A stretch of DNA of 64,000 bases from positions 1 to 64,000 of the forward strand of contig NZ_JAELYA010000010.1 in assembly GCF_017589465.1 (NCBI RefSeq), read 5' to 3'. The DNA is from Pseudomonas schmalbachii (lineage in GTDB: Bacteria > Pseudomonadota > Gammaproteobacteria > Pseudomonadales > Pseudomonadaceae). Position 1 is the first letter of the stretch; every line of letters starts with the position of its first letter. This document shows, piece after piece, positions 9,346-19,737 of the stretch. The position numbers were made by a program, and so were the translations under genes. A model generated the notes under the pieces. That model ran no database searches. It was not told the DNA's origin and saw only the letters and a program-made list of their open reading frames with translations.

Positions 9346-9921
9346 ATGCTGAAGAAGACCTTCGCCGCCCTGGCGCTCGGCACCGCCCTGTTCTCGGCCG
9401 GCCAGGCCATGGCCGCCGAGTACAAGATCGACAAGGAAGGCCAGCACGCCTTCATCGAGTTCCGCATCCAGCACCTGGGCTATAGCTGGCTGTACGGCCG
9501 CTTCGACGACTTCGACGGTGCCTTCACCTTCGACGAGAAGAACCCTTCCGCCGACAAGGTCAAGGTGACCATCAACACCAACAGCGTGAACACCAACCAC
9601 GCCGAGCGCGACAAGCACCTGCGCAGCCCGGACTTCCTCAACGTCGGCAAACACCCGACCGCGACCTTCGAGTCCACCTCGGTCAAAACCGCCAGCAACG
9701 ATGCGGAAATCACCGGCAACCTGACCCTGAACGGCGTGACCAAGCCGGTCACCATCAAGGCCCAGCTGATCGGCCAGGGCGACGACCCGTGGGGCGGCTA
9801 TCGCGCCGGCTTCCACGGCAGCACCACGCTCAAGCTGAAGGACTTCAACATCCAGAAGGACCTCGGCCCGGCTTCCCAGGAAGTCGAACTGGTCCTGTCG
9901 GTGGAGGGGGTGCGCCAGTAA
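9346..9921 (+). CDS. YceI family periplasmic protein
   Basis: The 191-residue product has a clear signal peptide ([20 protein letters not shown], cleavage after AMA) and the YceI lipocalin-like beta-barrel core ([20 protein letters not shown] near the mature N-terminus, [20 protein letters not shown] near residue 90). YceI proteins bind long isoprenoid or amphiphilic ligands. P. aeruginosa has an orthologous secreted protein beside cytochrome b561. AAGGAG lies 7 bases before the ATG. A terminator follows at 9938, so b561-yceI looks like a two-gene unit. Confidence 0.92.
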   Translation: MLKKTFAALALGTALFSAGQAMAAEYKIDKEGQHAFIEFRIQHLGYSWLYGRFDDFDGAFTFDEKNPSADKVKVTINTNSVNTNHAERDKHLRSPDFLNVGKHPTATFESTSVKTASNDAEITGNLTLNGVTKPVTIKAQLIGQGDDPWGGYRAGFHGSTTLKLKDFNIQKDLGPASQEVELVLSVEGVRQ

Positions 9922-9937
9922 GGCACGAAATGACGAA

Positions 9938-9963
9938 GACGCCGGCGGATGCCGGCGTTTTCG
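9938..9963 (+). terminator. Intrinsic terminator after yceI
   Basis: GACGCCGGC and GCCGGCGTT pair around GGAT, and the right arm runs into TTTTCG. It starts 17 bases after the yceI stop. Confidence 0.8.
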
Positions 9964-9990
9964 TTGAGGGGAGATGTGGGGCGTTGCGAT

Positions 9991-10023
9991 GTTGGGCTTC
10001 GCTGCGCTCAGCGCCAACCTACG
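9991..10023. repeat. Single REP arm, family A
   Basis: One arm only: GTTGGGCTTCGCTGCGCTCA followed by GCGCCAACCTACG, matching the right half of the doublet at 4604-4694. It lies between the yceI terminator and the end of mexR. Confidence 0.85.
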
Positions 10024-10036
10024 GGAGCAGCCAAAT

Positions 10037-10483
10037 CTACGCTGGCTCCTCTGCGGTCTGGGCGGCGAGGCAGCGCTTGAGCAGGCGGGCGACGGTGGCC
10101 TTTTCCTCGGCATCCAGGGTGGCGAACAGGTTGTCATGGGTGCGGGCGAGGATGGCCCTGGCCTGCCGGTCGATGACCTTGCCGTTGTCGGTGAGGAACA
10201 GGCGGAAACTCCGCTGGTCGTTCGGGTTGCGCTCCCGGCGCACCAGGCCGCGGTCTTCCATTTCCCTGATCTTGCGGGTGATCAGCGCCTTGTCGCGGCT
10301 CATCTGCCGGCCCACGTCCTGCAGGCTGAGCCCGGCGGCGGAGCCGATCAGTTCGAGCAGGCAGATGTCGGGCGGCGTCAGGTCGAGCCCTTCCGCACAC
10401 AGGCCATCCTGCACGCGCGCGCGCAGGTGATCGAACACTTCCATAAGGGTTTTCGGCAGATCAGAAGTCACAGGGCCAACCAT
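10037..10483 (-). CDS. mexR: MexR, MarR-family repressor of mexAB-oprM
   Basis: The 148-residue product is a MarR-family winged-helix repressor. The DNA-binding part reads [20 protein letters not shown] (about residues 52-71) and the wing [18 protein letters not shown] follows. It sits divergently from mexA across the operator region, exactly as in P. aeruginosa. In the PAO1 protein, Cys30 and Cys62 form the disulphide that senses oxidants. Here the cysteines are at 29 and 41, and the residue aligned with Cys62 is Ser62 (RQMSRDK), so that sensing disulphide cannot form in the same way. The repressor role is otherwise well supported by the operators. Confidence 0.93.
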   Translation of the reverse strand: MVGPVTSDLPKTLMEVFDHLRARVQDGLCAEGLDLTPPDICLLELIGSAAGLSLQDVGRQMSRDKALITRKIREMEDRGLVRRERNPNDQRSFRLFLTDNGKVIDRQARAILARTHDNLFATLDAEEKATVARLLKRCLAAQTAEEPA

Positions 10484-10515
10484 GGTCTCGATGGAGTAAA
10501 AGCAATGTAAATCCG

Positions 10516-10561
10516 GTTGATTGGGTCAACTATTTTGCTTATTTTAGTTGACCTAATCAAC
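10516..10561. promoter_or_regulatory. MexR operator: two GTTGA...TCAAC palindromes
   Basis: Site 1 (10516-10530) is GTTGATTGGGTCAAC and site 2 (10547-10561) is GTTGACCTAATCAAC. Their centres are 31 bp apart, about three helical turns, so both face one side of the DNA. This matches the known MexR-binding layout between mexR and mexA, including the AT-rich TATTTTGCTTATTTTA spacer. Confidence 0.9.
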
Positions 10562-10752
10562 TTTGCCGCCGAACCGCTGCGCCTTGCGAGAAATCCGCTG
10601 CAATCAGGGCGTCATGCTCAAACGTTTCAGTGCATTTCTGACAGTGCTTTCGGACGTTTACAAACACAGTTGAATGTAAGTATTTTTGCCGCCTTCCCGG
10701 AGCGATGGCCGATAGCCGTCGTTCCGGTTGTTTCGTTTACGAGGAAAAGGAT

Positions 10753-11904
10753 ATGCAACGAACGCCAGCCATGCGCGCCCTGCTTCCGGCCCTGTTGGTC
10801 GCCATGGCGACCCTCGCCGGTTGCGAGAAGAGCGAGGCGCCGCAGGAGACGAAGATTCCCGAAGTGGGCGTGGTGACGCTGCAGCCTCAGGTCGTGGCGC
10901 TGAACTCCGAGCTGCCGGGACGCACCACCGCGTACCGTGTCGCCGAGGTCCGTCCGCAGGTCAATGGCATCATCCTCAAGCGCCTGTTCAAGGAAGGCAG
11001 CGACGTCAAGGAAGGCCAGCAGCTCTACCAGATCGATGCGGCGACCTACGAAGCGGCCTACCAGAGCGCCCAGGCCAACCTGATGTCCACCCAGCAGCAG
11101 GCCGAGCGCTTCAAGCTGCTGGTGGCCGACGAAGCGGTGAGCAAGCAGCAGTACGCCGATGCCCAGGCGGCGGCGCTGCAGGCCAAGGCGTCGGTGGACG
11201 CGGCGAAGATCAACCTGCGCTACACCAGGGTGCTGGCGCCGATCTCCGGCCGTATCGGCCGTTCCGCGGTCACCGAGGGGGCGCTGGTGACCAACGGCCA
11301 GTCCGCCGCGCTGGCTACCGTACAGCAGCTCGATCCGATCTACGTCGACGTCACCCAGCCCTCCACCGCGCTGCTGCGCCTGCGCCGCGAGCTGGCCGAC
11401 GGCCTGCTGGAGAAGGCCGGGAAGAACGCGGCGAAGGTCAAGCTGTTCCTCGAGGACGGTTCGGCGTACCCGCACCAGGGCACCCTGGAGTTCTCCGAGG
11501 TGTCGGTCGATCCGGGCACCGGCTCGGTGACGCTGCGCGCCGTGTTCCCCAACCCGGGCCATGACCTGCTGCCGGGCATGTTCGTCCACGCGCAACTGCT
11601 GGAAGGCGTGAAGAAGCAGGCGATCCTCGCCCCGCAGCAGGGCGTGACCCGCGACATCAAGGGCCAGGCCACCGCGCTGGTGCTCAACGGCGAGAACAAG
11701 GTCGAACTGCGCGTGCTGCAGGCAGACCGCGTGATCGGCGACAAATGGCTGGTCAGCAAGGGCCTCAACCCCGGCGACCGGATCATCACCGAGGGCCTGC
11801 AGTACGTGCACCCGGGCGACGAGGCCAAGGCGGTGCCGGCGAGCAACGTCGCACCCGTGCCGGAAGCGTCGCGGCCGGTAGCCGTATCCGGCGACCAGGG
11901 CTAA
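10753..11904 (+). CDS. mexA: MexA, periplasmic adaptor lipoprotein of the MexAB-OprM efflux pump
   Basis: The 383-residue product is the membrane-fusion protein that bridges MexB and OprM. It has a lipoprotein signal with lipobox LAGC (Cys24), a biotinyl-lipoyl half (PQVNGIILKRLFKEGSDVKE), an alpha-hairpin (residues about 95-170, rich in Gln and Ala), the second lipoyl half ISGRIGRSAVTEGALVTNG, and beta-barrel and membrane-proximal domains. The frame extends 16 codons upstream, but the ATG at 10753 gives MQRTPAMR and the same length as PAO1 MexA, with AGGAAAAGG upstream. mexB follows after 15 bases. Expression should be set by MexR at the operators upstream. Confidence 0.97.
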   Translation: MQRTPAMRALLPALLVAMATLAGCEKSEAPQETKIPEVGVVTLQPQVVALNSELPGRTTAYRVAEVRPQVNGIILKRLFKEGSDVKEGQQLYQIDAATYEAAYQSAQANLMSTQQQAERFKLLVADEAVSKQQYADAQAAALQAKASVDAAKINLRYTRVLAPISGRIGRSAVTEGALVTNGQSAALATVQQLDPIYVDVTQPSTALLRLRRELADGLLEKAGKNAAKVKLFLEDGSAYPHQGTLEFSEVSVDPGTGSVTLRAVFPNPGHDLLPGMFVHAQLLEGVKKQAILAPQQGVTRDIKGQATALVLNGENKVELRVLQADRVIGDKWLVSKGLNPGDRIITEGLQYVHPGDEAKAVPASNVAPVPEASRPVAVSGDQG

Positions 11905-11919
11905 GCGAGGAAATCCGGT

Positions 11920-14900
11920 ATGTCCAAGTTTTTCATTGACCGGCCCATCTTCGCCTGGGTGATCGCACTGGTGATCATGCTGGCGGGCGGGCTGTCGATC
12001 CTCAAGCTGCCGGTCAACCAGTACCCGGCCATCGCGCCGCCGGCCATCGCCATCCAGGTCGCCTATCCGGGCGCCTCGGCCGAGACGGTGCAGAACACCG
12101 TGGTACAGGTGATCGAGCAGCAGATGAACGGCCTCGACGGGCTGCGCTACATCTCCTCGGAGAGCAACTCCGACGGCAGCATGACCGTCACCGTGACCTT
12201 CGACCAGGGCACCAGCCCGGACATTGCCCAGGTGCAGGTGCAGAACAAGCTGCAGCTGGCCACTCCGCTCCTGCCGCAGGAAGTGCAGCAGCAGGGCATC
12301 CGCGTGACCAAGGCGGTGAAGAACTTCCTGATGGTGGTCGGCGTCGTCTCCACGGACGGCAGCATGACCAAGGAAGACCTGTCCAACTACATCGTCTCCA
12401 ACATCCAGGACCCGCTGTCGCGGACCGCGGGCGTCGGCGACTTCCAGGTGTTCGGTGCGCAGTACGCCATGCGCGTCTGGCTCGATCCGGCGCGGCTGAA
12501 CAGCTACCAGCTGACCCCCGGCGACGTGAAGACCGCCATCCAGGCGCAGAACGTCCAGGTTTCCTCCGGCCAGCTCGGCGGCCTGCCGGCGGTGCGCGGC
12601 CAGCAGCTCAACGCCACCATCATCGGCAAGACCCGCCTGCAGACCGCCGAACAGTTCGGCAACATCCTGCTCAAGGTCAACGGCGATGGCTCCCAGGTGC
12701 GCCTGAAGGACGTCGCCCAGGTCAGCCTCGGCGGCCAGGACTACAACATCAGCGCCCAGTTCAACGGCAAGCCGGCCTCCGGCATCGCCATCAAGCTGGC
12801 CGCCGGCGCCAACGCGCTGGATACCGCCAAGGCGGTCCGCGCGACCCTCGCGCGGTTGCAACCGTTCTTCCCGCAGGGCATGCAGATCGTCTACCCGTAC
12901 GACACCACGCCGGTGGTTTCGGCCTCCATCCACGAGGTGGTGAAGACCCTCGGCGAGGCGATCCTGCTGGTCTTCCTGGTGATGTACCTGTTCCTGCAGA
13001 ACTTCCGCGCCACGCTGATCCCGACCATCGCCGTCCCGGTGGTGCTGCTCGGCACCTTCGGCGTGCTCGCCGCGTTCGGCTTCTCGATCAACACCCTGAC
13101 CATGTTCGGCATGGTGCTGGCCATCGGCCTGCTGGTGGACGATGCCATCGTCGTGGTGGAAAACGTCGAGCGGGTGATGGCCGAGGAAGGCCTGCCGCCA
13201 CGGGAGGCCGCGCGCAAGTCGATGGGGCAGATCCAGGGCGCACTGGTCGGCATCGCCCTGGTGCTCTCGGCGGTGTTCCTGCCGATGGCGTTCTTCGGCG
13301 GCTCCACCGGGGTGATCTACCGGCAGTTCTCCATCACTATCGTCTCGGCCATGGCCTTGTCGGTGCTGGTGGCGCTGGTCCTGACCCCGGCGCTCTGCGC
13401 GACCATGCTCAAGCCGATCGAGAAGGGCGACCATGGCGAGCACAAGCGCGGCTTCTTCGGCTTGTTCAACCGCTGGTTCATCAGCACCACACACGGCTAC
13501 GAGCGTGGCGTGGCGAGCATTCTCAAGCGCCGCACGCCGTACCTGCTGCTCTACGTGGTGCTCATCGCCGGCATGGTCTGGCTGTTCGCGCGCATTCCCA
13601 CCTCGTTCCTCCCGGACGAGGACCAGGGCGTATTGTTCGCCCAGGTGCAGACGCCTTCGGGCTCGACCTCCGAGCGCACGCAGAAGGTCGTCGACCAGAT
13701 GCGCGAATACCTGCTGACCGAGGAATCGGCGGCGGTCAACTCGGTGTTCACCGTGACCGGCTTCAACTTCGCCGGCCGCGGGCAGAGCTCGGGCATGGCC
13801 TTCATCATGCTCAAGCCGTGGGAAGAGCGCGAAGGTGCGGAGAACGGCGTGTTCGCCCTGGCCGAGCGCGCCCAGCACCACTTCGAGCGCTTCATCGACG
13901 CCAAGGTATTCGCCTTCGCGCCGCCGGCGGTGCTGGAACTGGGTAACGCCACCGGTTTCGACCTGTACCTGCAGGATCAGGCCGGCCTTGGCCACGAAGC
14001 GCTGATGGCGGCGCGGGACAAGTTCCTCGACCTGACCCACGAGCGTCCCGAACTGGACAGCGTGCGTGCCAACGGCCTCAACGACGAGCCGCAGTACCAG
14101 CTCGAGATCGATGACGAGAAGGCCCGCGCGCTGGGGGTTTCGCTGGCGGACGTGAACACCACGGTGTCGATCGCCTGGGGTTCCAGCTACGTCAACGACT
14201 TCATCGACCGCGGGCGGGTGAAGAAGGTCTATCTGCAGGGCCAGCCGAACGCGCGCATGACCCCGGAAGACCTGGCCAAGTGGTACGTGCGCAACGACCA
14301 GGGCGAGATGGTGCCGTTCACCGCCTTCGCCAGCGGCCACTGGGTCTACGGCTCGCCGAAACTGTCGCGCTACAACGGCGTGCCGGCGGTGGAAATCCTC
14401 GGTGCTCCGGCGCCCGGCCGCAGCACCGGCGAGGCGATGGCAGTGGTCGAGGAGATCATCAGCCAGTTGCCCACCGGCATCGGCTACTCCTGGACCGGGT
14501 TGTCCTACGAGGAACGCCTGTCCGGCTCGCAGGCGCCGGCGCTGTACGCGCTGTCGCTGATCGTGGTGTTCCTCTGCCTGGCGGCGCTCTACGAGAGCTG
14601 GTCGATCCCGTTCTCGGTGATGCTGATCGTGCCGCTCGGGGTGATCGGTGCGCTGCTGGCGACCTCCATGCGCGGCCTGTCCAACGACGTGTTCTTCCAG
14701 GTCGGCCTGTTGACCACCATCGGCCTCTCGGCGAAGAACGCCATCCTCATCGTCGAGTTCGCCAAGGAACTGCACGAGCAGGGCAAGGGGATCGTCGAGG
14801 CGGCCATCGAGGCCTGCCGCATGCGTTTGCGGCCGATCGTGATGACCTCGCTGGCGTTCATCCTCGGCGTGCTGCCGCTGACGATCTCCAGCGGCGCCGG

Positions 14901-15075
14901 TTCGGGCAGCCAGCACGCCATCGGCACCGGGGTGATCGGCGGCATGTTCACCGCCACCGTCTTGGCGATCTTCTGGGTGCCGCTGTTCTACGTGATGGTC
15001 TGCTCGCTGTTCAAGGAGCCGGCGGCCAAGGATGAAGGGGAGCCGGAGATGGCTGCCGAGAAGGTGCAACGATGA
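11920..15075 (+). CDS. mexB: MexB, RND-type inner-membrane drug/proton antiporter
   Basis: The 1,051-residue product is an HAE1-family RND transporter exporting beta-lactams, quinolones, macrolides and other compounds. The N-terminus ([20 protein letters not shown]) and the twelve-helix plan with two large periplasmic loops are typical. The proton-relay residues are visible: Asp407 and Asp408 in [18 protein letters not shown], and the Lys of [13 protein letters not shown] in the second half. It is a few residues longer than PAO1 MexB (1,046). Its TGA overlaps the start of oprM, so outer-membrane channel and pump are probably translationally coupled. Confidence 0.98.
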   Translation: MSKFFIDRPIFAWVIALVIMLAGGLSILKLPVNQYPAIAPPAIAIQVAYPGASAETVQNTVVQVIEQQMNGLDGLRYISSESNSDGSMTVTVTFDQGTSPDIAQVQVQNKLQLATPLLPQEVQQQGIRVTKAVKNFLMVVGVVSTDGSMTKEDLSNYIVSNIQDPLSRTAGVGDFQVFGAQYAMRVWLDPARLNSYQLTPGDVKTAIQAQNVQVSSGQLGGLPAVRGQQLNATIIGKTRLQTAEQFGNILLKVNGDGSQVRLKDVAQVSLGGQDYNISAQFNGKPASGIAIKLAAGANALDTAKAVRATLARLQPFFPQGMQIVYPYDTTPVVSASIHEVVKTLGEAILLVFLVMYLFLQNFRATLIPTIAVPVVLLGTFGVLAAFGFSINTLTMFGMVLAIGLLVDDAIVVVENVERVMAEEGLPPREAARKSMGQIQGALVGIALVLSAVFLPMAFFGGSTGVIYRQFSITIVSAMALSVLVALVLTPALCATMLKPIEKGDHGEHKRGFFGLFNRWFISTTHGYERGVASILKRRTPYLLLYVVLIAGMVWLFARIPTSFLPDEDQGVLFAQVQTPSGSTSERTQKVVDQMREYLLTEESAAVNSVFTVTGFNFAGRGQSSGMAFIMLKPWEEREGAENGVFALAERAQHHFERFIDAKVFAFAPPAVLELGNATGFDLYLQDQAGLGHEALMAARDKFLDLTHERPELDSVRANGLNDEPQYQLEIDDEKARALGVSLADVNTTVSIAWGSSYVNDFIDRGRVKKVYLQGQPNARMTPEDLAKWYVRNDQGEMVPFTAFASGHWVYGSPKLSRYNGVPAVEILGAPAPGRSTGEAMAVVEEIISQLPTGIGYSWTGLSYEERLSGSQAPALYALSLIVVFLCLAALYESWSIPFSVMLIVPLGVIGALLATSMRGLSNDVFFQVGLLTTIGLSAKNAILIVEFAKELHEQGKGIVEAAIEACRMRLRPIVMTSLAFILGVLPLTISSGAGSGSQHAIGTGVIGGMFTATVLAIFWVPLFYVMVCSLFKEPAAKDEGEPEMAAEKVQR

Positions 15076-16511
15076 TGAAGAAGTCCCTGGTTTCCCTCGC
15101 GGTGACGGCGGCGCTGCTGTCCGGCTGTTCGCTGATCCCCGAGTACCAGCGTCCGGAAGCGCCGGTTGCCGCTGTCTATAGCGGCGGGCCGGCGGAAACC
15201 TCCGCCGTGAAGGCGGCGGATATCGGCTGGCGCGAGTTCTTCAACGATCCGCAGCTGCAGCGTCTGGTCGACGTGGCGCTGGAGAACAACCGCGACCTGC
15301 GTGTCGCCGCGCTGAACGTGGAAGCCTTCCAGGCGCAGTACCGCATCCAGCGCGCCGAGCTGTTCCCGGCGGTGGACGCCAACGTCACCGGCTCGCGCCA
15401 GCGCGTGCCGGGCGACCTGTCGCAGACCGGCAGCCCGACCATCAACAGCCAGTACGGCGCGACGGTGGGCACTACGGCCTGGGAGATCGACCTGTTCGGC
15501 CGCCTGCGCAGCCTGCGTGAAGGGGCCCTGGAACAGTTCCTCGCCAGCGAGGAAGCGCAGCGCGCCACGCAGACCGCTCTGGTGGCCAGCGTGGCCAACG
15601 CCTACCTGACCTGGCGCGCCGACCAGGCCCAGCTGCAGCTGACCCGCGATACCCTGGCGACCTTCCAGAAGAGCTACGACCTGACCCGCCGCAGCTACGA
15701 AGTGGGCGTCGCCTCGGCGCTGGACCTGCGCCAGGCGCAGACCTCGGTGGAAAGCACGCGGGCGACCCTGGCGCAGTACACCCGCCTGGTCGCGCAGGAC
15801 CAGAATGCCGTGGTCCTGCTGCTCGGCGCCGGCCTGCCCGCCGACCTGCCGCAGGGCCTCGACCTGGATGCCAGCCTGCTCGCCGAAGTACCGGCCGGCC
15901 TGCCGTCCGACCTGCTGCAACGGCGCCCGGACATCCTCCAGGCCGAGCACCAGTTGAAGGCGGCCAACGCCAACATCGGCGCGGCCCGCGCGGCGTTCTT
16001 CCCGAGCATCAGCCTGACCGCCAATGCCGGCTCGCTGAGCAGCGACCTGTCCGGGCTGTTCAAGGGCGGCTCCGGCACCTGGCTGTTCCAGCCGCAGATC
16101 AACCTGCCGATCTTCAACGCCGGCGCGCTGAAGGCCAGCCTGGACCTGTCCAAGGTGCAGAAGAACATCTTCATCGCCCAGTACGAGCAGTCCATCCAGA
16201 TCGCCTTCCAGGAAGTCGCCGACGGCCTCGCCGCCCGCGCGACCTACAACGAGCAACTGGATGCGCAGCGCGCGCTGGTCACCGCCAGCGCCGACTACTA
16301 CGGACTGGCGGAGAAGCGCTACCGCACCGGCGTGGATAACTACCTGACCCTGCTGGACGCGCAACGCCTGCTGTTCAGCGCCCAGCAACAGTTGATCAGC
16401 GACCGCCTGGCGCAGCTGACCAGCGAAGTGAACCTGTACAAGGCGCTGGGTGGCGGCTGGGAGGAACGTACCGTCAGCCGCGACAACGCAGCGCAGACTC
16501 CTCGGGGATGA
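15072..16511 (+). CDS. oprM: OprM, outer-membrane channel lipoprotein of the MexAB-OprM pump
   Basis: The 479-residue product is a TolC-like outer-membrane factor. The lipoprotein signal ends at LLSGC (Cys19), followed by [12 protein letters not shown], which closely resembles PAO1 OprM. The two internal repeats of the family can be followed ([19 protein letters not shown] in the first half, [20 protein letters not shown] in the second). The C-terminus keeps [18 protein letters not shown] and [13 protein letters not shown]. The start overlaps mexB; a second ATG three bases on could be used instead. A strong terminator closes the operon at 16527. Confidence 0.97.
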   Translation: MMKKSLVSLAVTAALLSGCSLIPEYQRPEAPVAAVYSGGPAETSAVKAADIGWREFFNDPQLQRLVDVALENNRDLRVAALNVEAFQAQYRIQRAELFPAVDANVTGSRQRVPGDLSQTGSPTINSQYGATVGTTAWEIDLFGRLRSLREGALEQFLASEEAQRATQTALVASVANAYLTWRADQAQLQLTRDTLATFQKSYDLTRRSYEVGVASALDLRQAQTSVESTRATLAQYTRLVAQDQNAVVLLLGAGLPADLPQGLDLDASLLAEVPAGLPSDLLQRRPDILQAEHQLKAANANIGAARAAFFPSISLTANAGSLSSDLSGLFKGGSGTWLFQPQINLPIFNAGALKASLDLSKVQKNIFIAQYEQSIQIAFQEVADGLAARATYNEQLDAQRALVTASADYYGLAEKRYRTGVDNYLTLLDAQRLLFSAQQQLISDRLAQLTSEVNLYKALGGGWEERTVSRDNAAQTPRG

Positions 16512-16526
16512 GGTAGTTCGGTAATG

Positions 16527-16557
16527 AAAACGCCGCCCGTAGGGGGCGGCGTTTTCG
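16527..16557 (+). terminator. Intrinsic terminator of the mexAB-oprM operon
   Basis: AACGCCGCCC and GGGCGGCGTT pair around a short loop and the right arm continues into TTTTCGTTT. It begins 16 bases after the oprM stop. Confidence 0.88.
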
Positions 16558-16589
16558 TTTGGGGGTTGGGGATTTTCCTGGTTTTCTTG

Positions 16590-16712
16590 CTCCCCTCACC
16601 CCAGCCCTCTCCCGGAGGGAGAGGGGGCGGTATGGAGCTGCTAGTGAGCACGGAGTTTCGTCTGGCACCGAACAGTCCCCTCTCCCTCCGGGAGAGGGTT
16701 AGGGTGAGGGAG
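16590..16712. repeat. REP doublet, family D (CCCTCTCCC/GGGAGAGGG)
   Basis: Left arm CTCCCCTCACCCCAGCCCTC, with the inner hairpin CTCTCCCGGAGGGAGAG, faces a right arm ending AGAGGGTTAGGGTGAGGGAG. The same family occurs at 36017-36138 and 38854-38973. This copy is the first of three different REP doublets in the 421-base gap between oprM and the UPF0158 gene; nothing else is seen in that gap. Confidence 0.9.
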
Positions 16713-16745
16713 CCCTTGGCACCCTGGCGGGCGCTGTGCCGACCT

Positions 16746-16835
16746 TGTAGGAGCCAGCTTGCTGGCGATCCGGAGTTTCGCTTGCTACCGATGCTGCCGG
16801 CTGAACTATTGATCGCCAGCAAGCTGGCTCCTACA
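16746..16835. repeat. REP doublet, family B (TGTAGGAGCCAGCTTGCTGG)
   Basis: TGTAGGAGCCAGCTTGCTGG followed by CGATC is matched by its exact inverse GATCGCCAGCAAGC followed by TGGCTCCTACA, separated by about 40 bases. A second copy lies at 33763-33828. Confidence 0.92.
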
Positions 16836-16862
16836 TTCCTGCATTGCGTCCCGGGCAGTCCG

Positions 16863-16923
16863 GTAGGGCGGGTGCAACCCGCCACGGGCCTCCAGTCACT
16901 TTGGCGGGTTGCACCCACCCTAC
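16863..16923. repeat. REP doublet, family C (GTAGGGCGGGTGCAACCCGCC)
   Basis: GTAGGGCGGGTGCAACCCGC and the inverse arm GGCGGGTTGCACCCACCCTAC form the doublet. The element ends 9 bases from the stop of the minus-strand UPF0158 gene. A second copy lies at 28331-28393. Confidence 0.92.
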
Positions 16924-16932
16924 GGCAATACG

Positions 16933-17364
16933 TCAGCCAGAAAACGCCGGCCTCCCGGCCGGCTGCAGCTCGTGCGCCGCCAGCCATTCCAGTGCCAGCT
17001 CGCGCAGGCGGTCGGCCTGGTAGACGTGCCAGGCCTGCAGGATCACCGGATAGCCCATCAGCACATGATGGAACGCCTTCACCGGCCGGCGCCCCTCCAG
17101 CGCGCTGGCCAGCGCCGCATAGGCGTGGGGCTCGGCGACCTCAAGGAGGAAGTCGCGCATCAGCTCCAGCGACCGTTCGCCGCTCAGCGGCTCGATCGGT
17201 ACCAGGCGCTCGGGTTCGTCTTCCAGCAGGTCGGCGAACTCCGTGACGGCGGCGTCCGGCGGGGCCAGGAGGACCTGGCCATTGGCGAGATCGAAATAAT
17301 GGTCGAGGCCCGGGGAGTCCAGGGCGACGGCCAGTTCGTCGAGGTCGATGGTCAGTGGGCGCAT
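16933..17364 (-). CDS. UPF0158 family protein
   Basis: The 143-residue soluble protein belongs to the uncharacterised UPF0158 family; P. aeruginosa PA5073 is the counterpart as I recall. It is acidic in its N-terminal half (IDLDELAVALDSPGLDHYFD, EDEPERLVPIEPL) and carries the family-like segments SLELMRDFLLEVAEP and RRPVKAFHHVLMGYP. No signal peptide or membrane segment is present. Function is unknown. It is transcribed toward oprM. The chemoreceptor gene downstream of its start region is also on the minus strand, about 100 bases away. Confidence 0.8.
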   Translation of the reverse strand: MRPLTIDLDELAVALDSPGLDHYFDLANGQVLLAPPDAAVTEFADLLEDEPERLVPIEPLSGERSLELMRDFLLEVAEPHAYAALASALEGRRPVKAFHHVLMGYPVILQAWHVYQADRLRELALEWLAAHELQPAGRPAFSG

Positions 17365-17465
17365 GGTCGCTCTCCGAATGGGCGTGAACTCGATCCTACG
17401 CTATCCAATGTGTCAGCAGGATGTTTTGCAGCCTGCCAGTTGCGACAGGCTGCAAGCATCCCGCT

Positions 17466-19412
17466 TTACAGGCGGAACCTGCCCACCTGCACCTGCAGCT
17501 CGTTGCCCAGCCGCGCCAGTTCGTTGCTCGAACTGGCGGTCTGCTCGCTGGCGGCGGCGGACTGGTCGGCGACTTCGCGCACCTGGCTGACGCTGCGGTT
17601 GATCTCGTCGGCGACGCTGCTCTGCTGCTCGGCGGCGGAGGCGATCTGCAGGTTCATGCCCTGGATCTCGGCGACCGAGCGGGCGATGCTGCCGAGGGTC
17701 TCGCCGGTGCGGCGGGTCAGGTCGACCGAGCTGCCGGTCAGGCGGCGGCTTTCCTCCATCATGTTCGCGGCCTCGTGCGCGCCCTGTTGCAGGCCGGCGA
17801 TCAGGCTTTCGATTTCCGCAGTGGACTGCTGGGTGCGCTTGGCCAGGCCGCGAACCTCGTCGGCGACCACGGCGAATCCGCGCCCGGCCTCGCCGGCGCG
17901 GGCGGCTTCGATGGCGGCGTTGAGCGCCAGCAGGTTGGTCTGCTCGGCCACCGACTTGATCACGTCGAGCACGCTGCCGATCTTCTGGCTTTCCACGCTC
18001 AGGCGGTCCATGGCCGTGGCGGAGCGCTCCACTTCGGCGGCCAGGCGGTCGATCTGCTCCATCGCCTCGTAGACCACGCGGTCGCCCTGGCGCGCCAACT
18101 GGTCGGCCTGCTGGGCGGCGGCGGATGCCTGTTCGGCGTTGCGCGCGACTTCCTGCACGGTGGCGGCCATCTCGTGGATGGCGCTGGCCACCTGCTCGGT
18201 TTCGACGCGCTGGCTGTTGACCCCGGCGCGGGTCTGCTCGGTAACGGTGGAAAGCTCGTCGGCCGCGGTCGCCAACTGGTTGACCCCGGCGCCGATGTGG
18301 CCGATCAGGTCGGCCAGGTTGTCGCGCAGGCGCAGCATGACGCGCTGCATCTGGCCCATTTCGTCGAGGCGCTTCAGGTCCAGTTCGTTCTTCAGGCCGC
18401 GCGACAGATCTCCCTGGGCGATGCTCTCGCCGAGCTCCAGGGCTTCACGCAGCGGGCGGGAGATGTTCCTGCTGATCGCCAGGACCGACAGCACGCCGAA
18501 GACCAGTGCGACCAGCGCGAAGATCGACTGGCGGAACAGCGCATTGCTGGATTCCTGGCTGCGCACCTGCACGGTTGCGTCGTGCAGCGCGACGTTGGCG
18601 GCGTGCATTTCCTCGGTGTGGTTGTCCATGGCCTGGTGTGCCCGCTGGGCGGCCGCGGTGCTGTCGCGGAAGCGCTGCAGACCGGCATCGCAATCCTGCA
18701 GGCTCTGCGCCAGCGTTTGCATGTCGTCGGCGATGGCGGCGGGTAGCTGGCTCTGCAGGCTGCCGGCGGTCTGCAGGACCTGCTGCATGGCGGCGAGGGC
18801 CGCCTGCTCGGTCTCGGCGCTCGGCTGGGACAGGTAGTCCAGCGCCAGGTAGCGCAATTCGAGGAATTCGTGGTGCAACTCACCGAAGGCTTGCGCCTGT
18901 TGCGGCAGTTGCGTATCGCCGGGTTGCGCGGCGATCAGGCCGAAGAGTTTTCGGTCGGTTTCGTTGAAGCGTTGCAGAGCCTGCCGGGCGCTCTGCTCCA
19001 GGGCCGTCCGGGCCTGGTCGCGCTGCTCGTAGGTGCGGGCCAGTTCGTCGAAGGAGACCCGATAGGATTCGACTGTCCGGCGCGAGGTTGCCAGTAGCTG
19101 CTCGTCGAGATCGATGCCGCTGAGCTGCTTGTTGAACAGCGCAAGCATCTGCTCGCCGAGTTGCCTCAGGTGGGCGATCTGGGCCGGATCGTGCTCCAGC
19201 TCGAACTCCAGGCGGGCGATGCTTTCCTGCCGGCTCAGGTCGTTCAGCTGGGTGATGGCTTCAAGTTGTTCGTTGCGCGCTGCCTGGTGGTTCACCGTAC
19301 GGAAACCGCCGAGCAGGATCAGCACGGTGAGAAACAGCGGGATGCTGAAGCCGAGGGCCAGCTTGCGGCTGACGCTGAGACGGCCGTAGTGAAAGACCAA
19401 CCATTCGTGCAT
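17466..19412 (-). CDS. Methyl-accepting chemotaxis protein with large helical periplasmic sensor
   Basis: The 648-residue product is a transmembrane chemoreceptor. Helix 1 (residues about 16-38, [20 protein letters not shown]), a roughly 250-residue mostly helical periplasmic domain, helix 2 (about 295-315, [20 protein letters not shown]), a HAMP linker and the signalling domain are seen in order. The conserved hairpin tip reads [20 protein letters not shown]. The sensor size fits a helical bimodular domain. By position this matches PAO1 PA5072, described as McpK, a receptor for alpha-ketoglutarate; ligand identity here is inferred only. GGAG sits 8 bases before the ATG. Confidence 0.9.
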   Translation of the reverse strand: MHEWLVFHYGRLSVSRKLALGFSIPLFLTVLILLGGFRTVNHQAARNEQLEAITQLNDLSRQESIARLEFELEHDPAQIAHLRQLGEQMLALFNKQLSGIDLDEQLLATSRRTVESYRVSFDELARTYEQRDQARTALEQSARQALQRFNETDRKLFGLIAAQPGDTQLPQQAQAFGELHHEFLELRYLALDYLSQPSAETEQAALAAMQQVLQTAGSLQSQLPAAIADDMQTLAQSLQDCDAGLQRFRDSTAAAQRAHQAMDNHTEEMHAANVALHDATVQVRSQESSNALFRQSIFALVALVFGVLSVLAISRNISRPLREALELGESIAQGDLSRGLKNELDLKRLDEMGQMQRVMLRLRDNLADLIGHIGAGVNQLATAADELSTVTEQTRAGVNSQRVETEQVASAIHEMAATVQEVARNAEQASAAAQQADQLARQGDRVVYEAMEQIDRLAAEVERSATAMDRLSVESQKIGSVLDVIKSVAEQTNLLALNAAIEAARAGEAGRGFAVVADEVRGLAKRTQQSTAEIESLIAGLQQGAHEAANMMEESRRLTGSSVDLTRRTGETLGSIARSVAEIQGMNLQIASAAEQQSSVADEINRSVSQVREVADQSAAASEQTASSSNELARLGNELQVQVGRFRL

Positions 19413-19601
19413 GTCGAATACTCCCGGCAGACCACGGGAGTGACGGGCCCGTGGCGGACTGTGTCGAGACGATGCTCTCTGTTCTTGTTGTCGGTGAGGT
19501 GGTCTTTGTCGTTATCAGGCGCATCTGCGTGCGTCAGGGGTTATCGGCCGGGGGAGCTGGAACTTCAGTGCGAGAATGCGAGTAATGCTGTGCTGCGATC
19601 T

Positions 19602-19668
19602 TGTAGGAGCGGGCCATGCCCGCGAAATGCCGGCGCCGCCGAAATCGCGGGCATGGCCCGCTCCTACG
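19602..19668. repeat. REP doublet, family B variant (TGTAGGAGCGGGCCATGCCCGCG)
   Basis: TGTAGGAGCGGGCCATGCCC and its inverse GGGCATGGCCCGCTCCTAC flank a short GC-rich centre. The outer TGTAGGAGC is shared with family B, but the inner arm sequence differs. Confidence 0.92.
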
Positions 19669-19704
19669 GGGAAACGCTCAGAACAGGGCTATGGCTCGGC
19701 AGAT

Positions 19705-19737
19705 GTTGGGCTTCACTGCGTTCAGCGCCAACCTACG
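19705..19737. repeat. Single REP arm, family A
   Basis: GTTGGGCTTCACTGCGTTCA followed by GCGCCAACCTACG is one arm of the family seen at 4604-4694. It ends 16 bases from the stop codon of the rsmE-like gene. Confidence 0.85.

Noticed and set aside
10627..15069. Very long minus-strand open frame (about 1,480 codons) opposite mexA-mexB
   Set aside because: It mirrors the strong third-position GC bias of mexAB, has a His/Arg/Gln-rich composition and matches no family. Similar antisense frames lie over bioA, phaC1, phaC2, argS and priA for the same reason.
16524..17246. Plus-strand frames covering the REP cluster after oprM
   Set aside because: They translate terminator and REP palindromes and run antisense to the UPF0158 gene. 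No ribosome site or family match was seen.
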